Program-made: the position numbers and the translations under genes
Part shown: piece by piece, positions 9,180-17,482 of the stretch
Position numbering within the stretch: position 1 is the first letter of the stretch
Layout: every line of letters starts with the position of its first letter
Notes under the pieces: generated by a model
What the model was told of the DNA's origin: nothing
Databases searched by the model: none
The model's input: only the letters and a program-made list of their open reading frames with translations
Source: Paenibacillus chondroitinus NBRC 15376
GTDB lineage: Bacteria > Bacillota > Bacilli > Paenibacillales > NBRC-103111
Reading direction: 5' to 3'
Length of the DNA: 64,000 bases
Assembly (NCBI RefSeq): GCF_004000765.1
Contig: NZ_BILW01000022.1
Span: 54,066 to 118,065, forward strand

Positions 9180-9686
9180 TTAGTTAATCCCAAATATGTG
9201 CACTTCTTCATCTGTATTTTCATATCGGATCTTGCCTTCAAAATGCAATCCTAATTTTTCTAGTAGTTTGGCCGAAGCATGGTTATCTTCGGAAGTAATT
9301 GCCACAATCCGTTGTAGTGCTAGAACGTTTTGTGCATAACAGATCACTGCTCTAGCAGCTTCAAAGGCGTATCCTTTCCCTCTGAACTTAGGAAGAAAGG
9401 CAAATCCAACATCTACATCTGCTAGGAAATCTCTTTTTGCCAATCCACAGATGCCAATCGGAATCCCTCCATCCTTCAGCTCTGTCAAATAAAACCCGAA
9501 GCCCAAGCGGGCATACATGTCTATAGCTCCTTTTAAAATATAGTCCCTCGCGTCATCAATGGTTCTCACACCTCTATCGCCTATGTACTGAATCCAAGAA
9601 GGGTCGTTCAAAAGCTCAAGAATAAAAGCCGCATCCTCAATTGTTTGCTGACGAAGAATAAGCCGTTCTGTTTCTAATACTTTCAA
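9180..9686 (-). CDS. GNAT N-acetyltransferase, RimJ-like
   Basis: About 168 residues of the RimJ/RimL-type acetyltransferase family. It opens with the usual LETERLILRQ strand; the acetyl-CoA binding loop is at FLPKFRGKGYAFEAA (R/Q-x-x-G-x-G), followed by a RIVAITSEDNHASAKLLEKLG segment typical of the family. Substrate unknown. I take TTG 9686 as start because GGGGAGG lies 9 bases upstream of it; a GTG at 9710 is in frame but would place that site inside the gene. Single-gene unit with its own terminator. Confidence 0.82.
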   Translation of the reverse strand: MKVLETERLILRQQTIEDAAFILELLNDPSWIQYIGDRGVRTIDDARDYILKGAIDMYARLGFGFYLTELKDGGIPIGICGLAKRDFLADVDVGFAFLPKFRGKGYAFEAARAVICYAQNVLALQRIVAITSEDNHASAKLLEKLGLHFEGKIRYENTDEEVHIFGIN

Positions 9687-9811
9687 GGTAAGGTCCCTCC
9701 CCAAAAACACTTAAACTGTCCTGTGCTATAATTATACCCCCAAACATGAGGAAGTTGATGGTATCTTGTCTTTTCAAAAGCATAGGAAGTCGTACCCTTA
9801 AAATAATAAAA

Positions 9812-9826
9812 CCGCATTTTACGCGG
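9812..9826 (-). terminator. Terminator after ECF sigma gene
   Basis: CCGCGTAAAATGCGG hairpin on the minus strand followed by TTTTATTATTTT, about 30 bases past the sigma factor stop. Confidence 0.65.
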
Positions 9827-9854
9827 CTGATAAAGCATTTAAGTTGTTGTCCTT

Positions 9855-10421
9855 TTAAGAGAGTTCACACGCTGCAAGCGCCTTCAGCTCGATCACCTTC
9901 ATTCTGGCACGATGGAGTCTGGATTTCACAGTCCCCTCCGAAATGTTAAGAACGGCTGCTATTTCCTTAGTCGAGAGTTGATTATGTGCATGCAAAATCA
10001 AAATTTCTCGATACTTTGGAGGCAGAGAAATTACATTTTTCCACATATCCCTGGCATTAAGTTTCTCCATCACTTCGTTCTCAGCAGAATCTGAGGTTCC
10101 GGCAGACTGAATAAACCCGACGTGTGTGACTTTACGCCAGAATGCTTTGCGTAAATAATCATAAGCGGTATTACGCGTTATAGTGAGTAGCCAGGTCTTT
10201 ACTGAAGCGTCTCCGCGGAATGTCGTCAAATTGCGATATGCCTTCAGGAAACAATCTTGTGTAATGTCATCGGACAAATCCGTATTACGGCAAATAGTAA
10301 ATGCATAATTCCATACATCATTCCCGTAGGCTTCCATTAAATTGTGAAGGACCGCCTTATGATCGGTTGTTTCAGACAAATAGTTCATATGTTTTAATAC
10401 ATGGACACCGGTCGTCTCCAT
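9855..10421 (-). CDS. ECF-type RNA polymerase sigma factor
   Basis: 188 residues with sigma region 2 (DDITQDCFLKAYRNLTTFRGD, then VKTWLLTITRNTAYDYLRK, the -10 recognition helix) and region 4 (LPPKYREILILHAHNQLSTKEIAAVLNISEGTVKSRLHRARMK, cut here only in description) with its helix-turn-helix near the C-terminus. The ATG at 10421 has AAAGAGG six bases upstream. No anti-sigma gene follows in the same operon: the gene is followed at once by a terminator, so how its activity is controlled cannot be read here. It belongs to the RpoE-like group; target promoters unknown. Confidence 0.85.
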   Translation of the reverse strand: METTGVHVLKHMNYLSETTDHKAVLHNLMEAYGNDVWNYAFTICRNTDLSDDITQDCFLKAYRNLTTFRGDASVKTWLLTITRNTAYDYLRKAFWRKVTHVGFIQSAGTSDSAENEVMEKLNARDMWKNVISLPPKYREILILHAHNQLSTKEIAAVLNISEGTVKSRLHRARMKVIELKALAACELS

Positions 10422-10761
10422 ACTTCACCTCTTTGAATCAGATAAGCCACCTTGAATTTACATTTTCGCTGTAGACTCTATTTCTCAGGTTAAGGGCTCT
10501 TTTGCAATTCACTCCCCATAATGTAGAGAGGACATGTTATCTTATTGGGATTTTTTACTCTCTTTATTGCTTCCTTACTACTTATTCTAAACCAAGCTTA
10601 TTGAATCCCTCTAAATCGTTTATTAACAAAGTATAAACTCGTGCCCTCTTTCTGCTTATAATATTTAGTTAGAAATTATTTATTGCTGACATCAATATCA
10701 TTTAGTTTGTCAATCTTCTAAATAGGGATCATTGAATTACCTAAGTCTCTCCCTATTGCTC
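10422..10761. other. Intergenic region, no gene seen
   Basis: AT-rich 340-base stretch upstream of the sigma factor. It should hold the sigma gene promoter, but I see no convincing -35/-10 pair, repeat or small coding frame. Confidence 0.4.
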
Positions 10762-11040
10762 TTAATCCACATTTTCTGTAGCATGGTTAGTTTCAATAAG
10801 CTTTGTCAGTTTATACTTAAGTGCTCTATAAATCATATAAACAGCATATCCCATTACACTTCCAATCAAGTTTAGAAGCACATCATCAATATCCGCTGAT
10901 CCTAAATAGGTTACAAATTGAATTATTTCAATACCAAGAATGCTCGCGAACGAAATTATAAATGTTTTAATAGTATACAATGAAGATATGCTTTGAATTA
11001 ATTTTACCCAAACTCTCCCTCCTAACACCAATTTACTCAC
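10762..11040 (-). pseudogene. VanZ-like membrane protein, N-terminally shortened
   Basis: 92 residues carrying the second half of a VanZ domain: a hydrophobic helix ILGIEIIQFVTYLGS, the family signature ADIDDVLLNLIGSVMGY, and a following helix with a basic tail. Full VanZ proteins are about 150-200 residues with four to five helices; here the first helices are absent and the preceding residues (LVLGGRVWVKLIQS) do not look like the family start. Either a short family member or a 5'-deleted gene. VanZ-family proteins are linked to glycopeptide tolerance, but nothing in this context supports such a role. Confidence 0.55.
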
Positions 11041-11179
11041 CCTTATCTACTATATATTGGAACTTATCTCCCGTTAGCGTAACGCGGATACCGTCCATGC
11101 ATGTGTGTCATTTAACTCACAAAAGAGCAGCAGACATTATTAAGATTACATTTTCAATCGAAATCTTTGCACGATTGGT

Positions 11180-11260
11180 CGGGAATGTCATAATGTTCTT
11201 GTCAAAAACGGGAATGTCCCCAAGTTCTTGTCATCTTATTTTGACAAGAACTTGAGGACA
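11180..11260. repeat. 25-base direct repeat plus 19-base inverted repeat, IS-end-like
   Basis: Two 25-base copies, 11180-11204 and 11209-11233, share CGGGAATGTC and GTTCTTGTCA and differ only in the middle bases. The second copy also forms an inverted repeat (11215-11233 against 11242-11260, one mismatch, 8-base loop). No transposase is near. It may be a remnant of mobile-element ends or a small interspersed element. Confidence 0.55.
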
Positions 11261-11356
11261 TAGAAAGAAAAAGCCGCACGCCAATCGATCACGGTCAATT
11301 TTATAGTTTCTCGTTAGCTTAGAGGTCTAAATATTTTCCATTCAAAAACTTGTTTG

Positions 11357-12064
11357 TTATTTTGACTGCTCGATAGTTGTATCCGTATCCGGTAGTTTGA
11401 ACCACACTGGCCCGAGCCACGATTCTGTGCGATACCAATCGCGCCACACTGCATTCACTTTTACTTTTTGGGGGCTCAATGCTGCCCCGGTTTCCAACCC
11501 AGAGGGGGAGCGAAGTAACTTTATCTCACTTTGAAGTTGAACCTCACGATCTACCTCCTCCACACCGTACAAAGATTCGTAGCGAGGAGAGATCCACCTA
11601 TCGCCCTTCTGTGTTTCAATCAGATAACGGTCTCCCCATTTCGACTTGACTTTGACGGTTTGGGGTGCTAATTGAATCCAAGTCGGATTAGTAAGACCAG
11701 GATCGAAGTATATCGGTTCAACACCGAATAATTCAAGATTCGCATGAGACGGAACTTGCTCCCCAAGCGCCGCATTGAATGGCATAATCCACGCCTTGCC
11801 GACCCAAGTAGAGATCTGGTAGATAGGTACAAAATACCCTTCCCCATGCCCTACTCTCCGTTGGCTTGTTTTAAGAATTGTAACCGTTTGGGGAGCCAGT
11901 ATCCCGAGCGTATTCCCGTTATCGCTTAGCAGTGTCGTGTTTTCAAACAAGGTAATTGTGTTTTCTTTCGGTGTATTCGTCTCGGCACTGGCAGAGTACT
12001 TCACCCAAACCAAAGTCCCTACACAAAAAGCCAAAGTTATGACAAGTACCAACCTCTTTTTCAT
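11357..12064 (-). CDS. Secreted PQ/W-repeat protein, copy 1 (three repeats)
   Basis: 235 residues: signal peptide (KKR start, hydrophobic core, likely cleavage near SASA), then three repeats of about 60-70 residues. Each repeat begins with a short strand (ITLFENTTLL; LFGVEPIYFD; VQLQSEIKLL), reaches a L-A/S-PQ-x-V motif and ends in an aromatic hairpin (STWVGKAWIMP; ETQKGDRWISP; ESWLGPVWFKLP). The spacing resembles SH3-like wall-binding domains, but I do not recognise a named family. The same repeat occurs in the proteins at 34205-35188 and 57245-58702. ATG 12064 is in the only signal-peptide frame; GGGAG lies 13 bases upstream. Confidence 0.75.
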   Translation of the reverse strand: MKKRLVLVITLAFCVGTLVWVKYSASAETNTPKENTITLFENTTLLSDNGNTLGILAPQTVTILKTSQRRVGHGEGYFVPIYQISTWVGKAWIMPFNAALGEQVPSHANLELFGVEPIYFDPGLTNPTWIQLAPQTVKVKSKWGDRYLIETQKGDRWISPRYESLYGVEEVDREVQLQSEIKLLRSPSGLETGAALSPQKVKVNAVWRDWYRTESWLGPVWFKLPDTDTTIEQSK

Positions 12065-12432
12065 GATCTGTCTGCATCTCCCTTCACTTTTTTATGACTG
12101 TTTATTTTGCTTTATAACGATAAACTGAAAGCATTAACGAATTTCATTTCATAATAAATTATACTTAACCACGATAAGGTTGCGAACGCAATCATACAAG
12201 CACATCTTCCTAACAATAAAATTTTCCAAATAGAAGTATATTACTGTTATTCTATAGATATTAGTAGGAAGCACTCAAAGTTACTGTTGTATTAAATATC
12301 CCGCTTCTCAACTCTGTAATTGCCAACGGATTCTCTCCGCGCATGGCACAGCCAATTCTATTTTGTTTCCAATTTTCACAAGTTTGGCGTTGAACTAACG
12401 CCCCTCATAAGGGTAACAATCTGACCTGTAAC
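12065..12432. other. Intergenic region, no gene seen
   Basis: AT-rich stretch upstream of the secreted repeat protein. It presumably contains that gene's promoter; no clear promoter, repeat or coding frame is visible. Confidence 0.4.
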
Positions 12433-12552
12433 TCAGTCTTTCATTTCCACAAATTCTTGTGGATTTGACCGAATATACATACTGATTCGTTTTAAACTAT
12501 CCGGAGTAGCCTCTTGAAGCAACTCCTTGAAAGGCACATTACCTGCAGACAT
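12433..12552 (-). pseudogene. Short coding-like remnant (39 codons)
   Basis: From ATG 12552 the minus strand reads a protein-like frame (FKELLQEATPDSLKRISMYI, then an acidic end) to TGA at 12433. It has no ribosome binding site and overlaps the head of the plus-strand fragment at 12527. It looks like the C-terminal end of a lost gene; weakly supported. Confidence 0.25.
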
Positions 12553-12802
12553 CCCACAGTTCGATGAATCAAAACTAAAATCAATGCTTCTAAAAGCGTA
12601 CGATGTAATCCCAACCTACTATACACCTCCGCTGACTAATCCAGTTACGATTACGGAAGATCCGGTGAAGCCTGTTCTGATTTATACCCTTGTACGCAAA
12701 GCCAACTACAGTAATTATTTTTCGGATGCAAAAGACGCTGTATGGAGGGAATTTTCAACGGCAAAATTAATTACGGTAGATCAAATCGAATCGAGTAAAT
12801 AA
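12527..12802 (+). pseudogene. Hypothetical protein, probably a 3' gene fragment
   Basis: 91 codons open from TTG 12527 to TAA, followed by a terminator-like hairpin. There is no ribosome binding site before the TTG and a stop lies four codons upstream. Sequence from about residue 12 onward (ESKLKSMLLKAYDVIPTYYT, VLIYTLVRKANYSNYF) looks protein-like, so this is best read as the C-terminal end of a gene whose 5' part is lost. Family not recognised. Confidence 0.35.
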
Positions 12803-12808
12803 TGTCAG

Positions 12809-12826
12809 CGCGGCTTCTTGACCGCG
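12809..12826 (+). terminator. Terminator-like hairpin
   Basis: CGCGG (12809-12813) pairs with CCGCG (12822-12826), followed by TCTTTTG, just after the fragment at 12527-12802. Confidence 0.45.
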
Positions 12827-12869
12827 TCTTTTGCATTTATTCCCTCCGTAACTTGTGGACACAAAATAA

Positions 12870-12894
12870 AAAAGCCGCATAACCTGCGACTTTT
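12870..12894 (-). terminator. Terminator of CAP lipoprotein gene
   Basis: AAAAGCCGCA (12870-12879) pairs with TGCGACTTTT (12885-12894) with one mismatch; on the minus strand it ends in a T run 30 bases past the stop. Confidence 0.65.
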
Positions 12895-12922
12895 AATGAA
12901 ACCATGTTCTTGTCACCCAACA

Positions 12923-13627
12923 CTATCCAATAAATTCCTGAACCCACTCGCCATTATAGTAAGCTATCCCGATTTGGGTGTAGCTGCTATTCAGGATGTT
13001 GGCACGATGACCAGGACTGTTCATCCATTGGTTCATGACTTCCGTCGGGCTACTCTGGCCTTTGGCGATGTTTTCCCCTGCAGAGTTATATGTGACCCCG
13101 AATGCAGTCATCATATCAAACGGGGATCCATAAGTCGGAGACTGATGATCGAAATAATTATTGTTGTACATATCCTGAGCCTTAGCCATAGCAACTTTCG
13201 TGAGACTGCTGTTCATGCTAAGGGAATTCAAGCCTGCTTTCGTTCTTTCTTGATTCACCAGATCCAAAACTTGCTGCGCGGATTGGGATGGATTTACGGA
13301 CTCTTGCGGATTTACAGACACTTGCGGATTAGCGGGCTGTTGTGGTTTTACGATTTGATTCGCAGGGCTTTCAGCCGGTCCATAGTTACTTTGGAACCAA
13401 TCCAACCAATTTGAAGCTTCATTGGGTACTTGTTTAATCGTAATAGATGATTTTCCTGCACCCTCAGTAGAAATGGATGATGCTTGAGTTAAGGTTGACG
13501 TTGAAGCAGCATTAGGAGCATGAGTTTCAATCTTCGTTTGTTTAGCGTTCAATTGATTGTTTGTCGAATTATTACTCGAACAACCCGTAACTAGTAGCAA
13601 CGCTGCTATTATGACCAATGGTTTAAT
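12923..13627 (-). CDS. CAP/SCP-domain (YkwD-like) lipoprotein, apparent ATT start
   Basis: Lipoprotein with a C-terminal CAP domain of about 120 residues. From the preferred start the protein begins with Lys-Pro, a hydrophobic core and the lipobox VTGC (Cys at residue 16). A low-complexity linker rich in Ser/Thr and Pro-Gln-Asn follows (NPQVSVNPQESVNPSQSAQ), then LVNQERTKAGL, FDHQSPTYG, SAGENIAKG and WMNSPGHRANIL, the CAP signatures with the conserved His/Glu residues. No ATG, GTG or TTG fits: AGGAGGG (13640-13634) lies six bases before ATT 13627. An in-frame TTG at 13666 exists but lacks a binding site and would spoil the signal peptide. Role in wall or spore biology is inferred only. Confidence 0.75.
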   Translation of the reverse strand: MKPLVIIAALLLVTGCSSNNSTNNQLNAKQTKIETHAPNAASTSTLTQASSISTEGAGKSSITIKQVPNEASNWLDWFQSNYGPAESPANQIVKPQQPANPQVSVNPQESVNPSQSAQQVLDLVNQERTKAGLNSLSMNSSLTKVAMAKAQDMYNNNYFDHQSPTYGSPFDMMTAFGVTYNSAGENIAKGQSSPTEVMNQWMNSPGHRANILNSSYTQIGIAYYNGEWVQEFIG

Positions 13628-13666
13628 AACAATCCCTCCTGAACCGTTAATGTGTAACGATATCAA

Positions 13667-14091
13667 ATAAAGGTTTTGTAAAGTCCCATTGTTTTATTCA
13701 GACCTTAATTAAATTAGACTCAAATAAAATATAACTTAGTCGGCGGCTTCTTTTTCTTCCGGATCTGTGTTTGATATTTCATTTCAAAAAGAGCAGCTGC
13801 ACAATGGGCAAGTGCTCTATCTTTTGTGTTGCATTTTTGATTTGAAATGTCAGACATTTGTATGAAACCCCAATCGGGCTTACTAGAGATTCGTCTTTGT
13901 TGAAGACTATCAAGAGAATACGTTAGTAAACCGAATTTTTACTATGTTCGTTATATGTAAGGTTAAACAAACAAATTTTGTGGAATAAAAACGTTCAGCT
14001 CGGCAGCATGAATCAATCGGCTTTAGAACAAAATACGAAGACATCATCTACCAACAAAGAGATCGTACAACCAGTCGACAGTGCAGTGAAA
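13667..14091. other. Intergenic region with a possible 38-codon remnant
   Basis: Mostly non-coding. From ATG 14011 the plus strand reads 38 codons (NQSALEQNTKTSSTNKEIVQ, continuing to TAG near 14127) that look protein-like but have no ribosome binding site and run into the pseudogene on the other strand. Nothing else is seen. Confidence 0.25.
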
Positions 14092-14422
14092 TCACTGAGT
14101 AGAGCGAGCGAACTCGTTGTGATTTAGATTTTCTGACTTCACCCCGATATCATTAAGCCCCCATTGCACGGCTTCTTCCATTGAGGCTGATTGATGCATG
14201 ATTTGAACCAATGCTTCTCCATCGGTTGCGATTACGTTCACAGGGTCGCCGAACTGATCGATCCCCCCCTCCATGTGCTGTAACCATGAACCAATATTTT
14301 GGTTGGGATAGTAAACGTCCAGTACATGCGGCGGTGTAATTCCACGTCTCCTGCAATGCTACATGCGATGTTTGTCCTTTCACATCTAAACACTTTTCCG
14401 AATATACAAAAACCATAGGCAT
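14092..14422 (-). pseudogene. Frameshifted hypothetical gene
   Basis: Two coding-like pieces in different frames on the minus strand join into one protein of about 110 residues. The first starts at ATG 14422 (PMVFVYSEKCLDVKGQTSHV); after about 22 codons the sense continues in another frame (GITPPHVLDVYYPNQNIGSW) into the piece ending at TGA 14092 (VNVIATDGEALVQIMHQS, then a Gly-Val-Lys-Ser rich end). A single frameshift near 14350 explains it. Function not recognised. Either a real pseudogene or a sequence error. Confidence 0.5.
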
Positions 14423-14500
14423 TTATCTATTTATCCCATACACCCTATTCTGCCCACTTTTTTATCGGTGTAAAGAACAGGTAAAAAGGAGTGTTTCAAG

Positions 14501-15592
14501 TTGACTGATCAATCATCCCATTACTTTGCAAGAGGTAATACAGCACGCGGAGCTCATTTCTTGTATCAATCCGCTTTTGATGGACTAAATAAGATATTCG
14601 TCCTCTCGGGTCCACAAGGAACAGGAAAATCCACCATTCTTCGTAAAATATCGGATCATTTATTGGATATAGGCAAGCATGTGCAATGCTTTCATTCTCC
14701 GCTTCGGCCAAACGAACTGGATGGCATCATCGCAACTGAACTTAAGGTTGGTCTTATCGACGGGCGTGTTTGCGAGGGTATTCCGGATTGTGAAATCGTC
14801 AAGATCGATCTTGGGCGGGCCGTTGACAGCAAACTTCTTCTCTCAGAGCAGCTGTCCACGATTGAAAATCTACAAGGTGAGCTTGCTGCTGCCTATGACA
14901 AAGCTTATGAGACTTTCTTAACTGCGTTGAAGATTCATGACGAATGGGAAAGCTATTATATCGAGAGCATGGATTTCGAGAAGGCGGATGTAGTTGCGCA
15001 GGGATTAATCAAAGAACTTTACGATGGACAAGAGAAAACGATACCGGTCATCGGTCGTCACTTGTTTTTTGGTGCTGCAACACCGAAAGGTGCTTTCGAT
15101 TTCATTCAACGACTGACGATGCCCCTAGAGAGAAGGATTTATATTAAAGGAAGACCGGGCTCTGGAAAATCGACATTGCTCAAAAAGCTTGCTGCCGCAG
15201 CAGAAACGAACGGTATAGAAGTCCAGATTTTTCATTGCGGCTTTGATCCGAACAGCCTTGATATGCTAATTTTCCCTGAGCTTAGCACAGCCATTTTTGA
15301 CAGCACGGCCCCTCATGAATACTTTCCTGAACGCAATGGGGATGAAATCCTGGATATGTATACGCTAACAATGTCCCCCGGTACCGATGAAGCATATGCA
15401 GTAGAAATCGCTGAAATTAAAGAACGGTACTCCGCCAAAATGAAGGAAGCCACTTCCTTCTTAGCGTCTGCTGAAGCCATTGATGCTCAAATTAAAGCCT
15501 TCTATGTTAAAATAACGGATTATACTGTGGTAGAAGCTTTAGGAGAAGAGATACTATCAGAAATAGATGAACAGATTAATCAACCTACTTAA
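14501..15592 (+). CDS. Tandem P-loop ATPase of unknown role
   Basis: 363 residues made of two similar halves, each opening with a short segment (HYFARGNTARGAHF; HLFFGAATPKGAFDF) and a Walker A motif: GPQGTGKST at 37-45 and GRPGSGKST at 217-225. Each motif is followed by a strand ending in FHSPLRPN-D or FHCGFDPNSLDML. The second half contains a helical segment around 300-330 that could be a coiled coil. It belongs to a Bacillota family of duplicated nucleotide-binding proteins without known substrate. TTG 14501 has AAGGAG nine bases upstream. No operon partner is intact. Confidence 0.7.
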   Translation: MTDQSSHYFARGNTARGAHFLYQSAFDGLNKIFVLSGPQGTGKSTILRKISDHLLDIGKHVQCFHSPLRPNELDGIIATELKVGLIDGRVCEGIPDCEIVKIDLGRAVDSKLLLSEQLSTIENLQGELAAAYDKAYETFLTALKIHDEWESYYIESMDFEKADVVAQGLIKELYDGQEKTIPVIGRHLFFGAATPKGAFDFIQRLTMPLERRIYIKGRPGSGKSTLLKKLAAAAETNGIEVQIFHCGFDPNSLDMLIFPELSTAIFDSTAPHEYFPERNGDEILDMYTLTMSPGTDEAYAVEIAEIKERYSAKMKEATSFLASAEAIDAQIKAFYVKITDYTVVEALGEEILSEIDEQINQPT

Positions 15593-15654
15593 ACCTAGTT
15601 TTTTCCCATTTTATGCCCTGTATCATTACCGGTTATGATTCGATTGGTTCTCGG

Positions 15655-15801
15655 GGTTTGAATCAGCGCAACCTTGTCGATAAACAATCGCACGAGGAAG
15701 TGCGGGTGCATTTGCGCGAGGTGCTCAAACAGCGAATGGTCACCGCTGGAGAAACAGCCCCCACGATCTATGCGCTTCCCGCCAGGCCTCGGGCCAGTTG
15801 A
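15655..15801 (+). pseudogene. Remnant of a sulfatase C-terminus
   Basis: The plus strand reads GLNQRNLVDKQSHEEVRVHL, then KQRMVTAGETAPTI and a short tail to TGA 15801. The pattern of a 'NL-x-D' turn followed by an amphipathic helix and a (M/V)-x-AGE-x-x-P ending is that of arylsulfatase C-termini. No upstream catalytic part is present, so this is a decayed 3' end at most. Confidence 0.35.
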
Positions 15802-15832
15802 AGGTATCGAAGGCTGAGATTTATCAATAGAA

Positions 15833-15869
15833 AAAAGCGTTCACCCAAAATTAATGAGTGAACGCTTTT
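15833..15869. terminator. Strong bidirectional terminator
   Basis: AAAAGCGTTCAC (15833-15844) pairs with GTGAACGCTTTT (15858-15869), with T runs both ways. It lies just past the DedA stop codon on the minus strand. Confidence 0.85.
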
Positions 15870-15875
15870 CCTTTA

Positions 15876-16499
15876 TCATTTAAGCCAGCTTAATGTTCGT
15901 ATCCAATCTAAAATTGCTTCTTTATAATGCTTAATATGAAATCCTATCACCACTCCAACCACCAATACAATAATTGCTGCTAGGGAGTATTGCGAAATGA
16001 GGTGAAGCATTTGCTCTATTTTTAAACCAAAAGTTTTCCCGATCATCACATAAACCAATACCCAAATGAGTCCGCCCGTGAAGTTGTAGAAGATAAAGGT
16101 GCTTAAGCGAACCCTCAGAATACCTGACATGTAGCCAGTGAAGTGCCGTAAACCTGGGATAAAGTAGCTGACAAGGATGAGTTTGTTGCCATATTTATGA
16201 AACCATTTCGTGATCGTAATGATTCGTTCTTGGTTCAGAAAAAAGAACCTTCCATATTTTTCAAAGAATGGTGTACCAAGTTTATTGCCCAAATAATAAG
16301 TTACCGTTGTACCAGCTATAGCTCCAAAATAAGAAAAAAAGATCACAATTAAAATATTTAAACTTCCAACAGTAGACATGTGTCCAGCGATCGCCATTGC
16401 CAATTCTCCAGGGAAAGGCAGTGCCAATGATTCAGCAAACAATCCAAAAATTAATACAAAATACCCATACTGCTCATAGAGATATCTAATCCACTCCAT
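15876..16499 (-). CDS. DedA-family membrane protein
   Basis: 207 residues with four to five hydrophobic segments. The DedA signatures are present: FPGELAMAIAGHMS in the N-terminal half and SYFIPGLRHFTGYMSGILR in the second half, including the conserved Phe-x-Arg-x-Pro-Gly-like loop. DedA proteins of the UptA type recycle undecaprenyl phosphate across the membrane in Bacillota. The gene starts 30 bases after the PAP2 phosphatase stop, so both are probably one transcript; together they could release and return the lipid carrier for wall synthesis. That joint role is inferred from position and family knowledge. Confidence 0.85.
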   Translation of the reverse strand: MEWIRYLYEQYGYFVLIFGLFAESLALPFPGELAMAIAGHMSTVGSLNILIVIFFSYFGAIAGTTVTYYLGNKLGTPFFEKYGRFFFLNQERIITITKWFHKYGNKLILVSYFIPGLRHFTGYMSGILRVRLSTFIFYNFTGGLIWVLVYVMIGKTFGLKIEQMLHLISQYSLAAIIVLVVGVVIGFHIKHYKEAILDWIRTLSWLK

Positions 16500-16529
16500 A
16501 ATTACGCTCCTCGAGTGTTTATTATTTGC

Positions 16530-17105
16530 TTATCCTGTTATATTCGTCAAATAAACCACCAGCAAAGCAGAACCCATTCCGATCGTACCTCCTGCCACGC
16601 AATCCGTTGGGTAGTGATATCCCCAATAAACACGTGAAAAGGCAACCAATCCTGCAAAAATAATCAATAACAGAGCAACTCCTTGTGAAGATAGGAAAAG
16701 AAAAGGAGTCACGAATGCAAAAATGGCGGTGGTATGTCCAGATGGAAACGAGTAATCCTTAAGCGGAAATCTTCCTACTCTCACTTGCTGCAAGACGCGA
16801 AATGGACGATTTCTGCGCATCTTTTTCTTAATCATAACGACAATTACATGACTGAAACTCAATGCCGCTAAAATTTGCAGACCTACTGATCCCCAATCAT
16901 TGGGTGCAAGCCATATAATTAACATGGTACATAGAATCGTAAACGACGCGCCGCCCATGTGGGTAATCAGTCCGAACAACCAATCTAAAACAAAATGATT
17001 AACCCTTTGATTGCACCAGACAAATATACTGTGATCGACCTTCCTTAACCATTGCATGTTTCTCTTCCTAGTAAATTCATCATTAGTCCTATATTGTCTG
17101 TTCAT
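16530..17105 (-). CDS. PAP2 phosphatase, undecaprenyl-pyrophosphatase (BcrC)-like
   Basis: 191 residues from ATG 17105, which has GGAGGAAC directly upstream. The frame stays open further upstream, but that part is Ser/Asn/Arg-rich, has no family match and no binding site. The three PAP2 motifs are complete: K93-x6-R100-P101, PSGH at 121-124, and S147-R148-x5-H154-x3-D158. About five membrane helices. The size and motif spacing fit BcrC-type enzymes that dephosphorylate undecaprenyl pyrophosphate and give bacitracin tolerance; phosphatidylglycerophosphate phosphatase is an alternative. Upstream of and probably cotranscribed with the DedA gene. Confidence 0.85.
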   Translation of the reverse strand: MNRQYRTNDEFTRKRNMQWLRKVDHSIFVWCNQRVNHFVLDWLFGLITHMGGASFTILCTMLIIWLAPNDWGSVGLQILAALSFSHVIVVMIKKKMRRNRPFRVLQQVRVGRFPLKDYSFPSGHTTAIFAFVTPFLFLSSQGVALLLIIFAGLVAFSRVYWGYHYPTDCVAGGTIGMGSALLVVYLTNITG

Positions 17106-17351
17106 TGTTCCTCCATTTGGACTGCCGCCCGTCCTTACATCTTTCATTCTTGAATCTAGGCAAAAACAAAAAATACTGATTCTCGAGTTGTTGTCTACGA
17201 CATTAAGATTAGCAGATAAGTAAAGTAGCGATAACTGTCTGAGGTTTAGTTTCGTACTGGACTTTGGTCTTGGTACATTATTCCTGCAAGAGGCGCTATT
17301 TCTGATACGGTTGATCATGTTAGATCTTCAACCATGCTTGTGAAAGATTAA

Positions 17352-17386
17352 TGAGGCTACCACTCGTTTTCACAGCGGTAGCCTCA
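17352..17386 (-). terminator. Hairpin terminator
   Basis: TGAGGCTACC (17352-17361) and GGTAGCCTCA (17377-17386) form a ten-pair stem downstream of the gene at 17483-17947. Confidence 0.65.
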
Positions 17387-17482
17387 ATTTGTAGTTTGTT
17401 TAAGTCATGTATCTTGTTTAAATGAATAATATGTGCCATCTCGCATATTGGCTGGTTTCTGCCACTCTTACGCTTTTCTTGC

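Noticed and set aside
17106..17318. N-terminal extension of the PAP2 phosphatase
   Set aside because: No family similarity and no ribosome binding site; GGAGG stands directly before ATG 17105.
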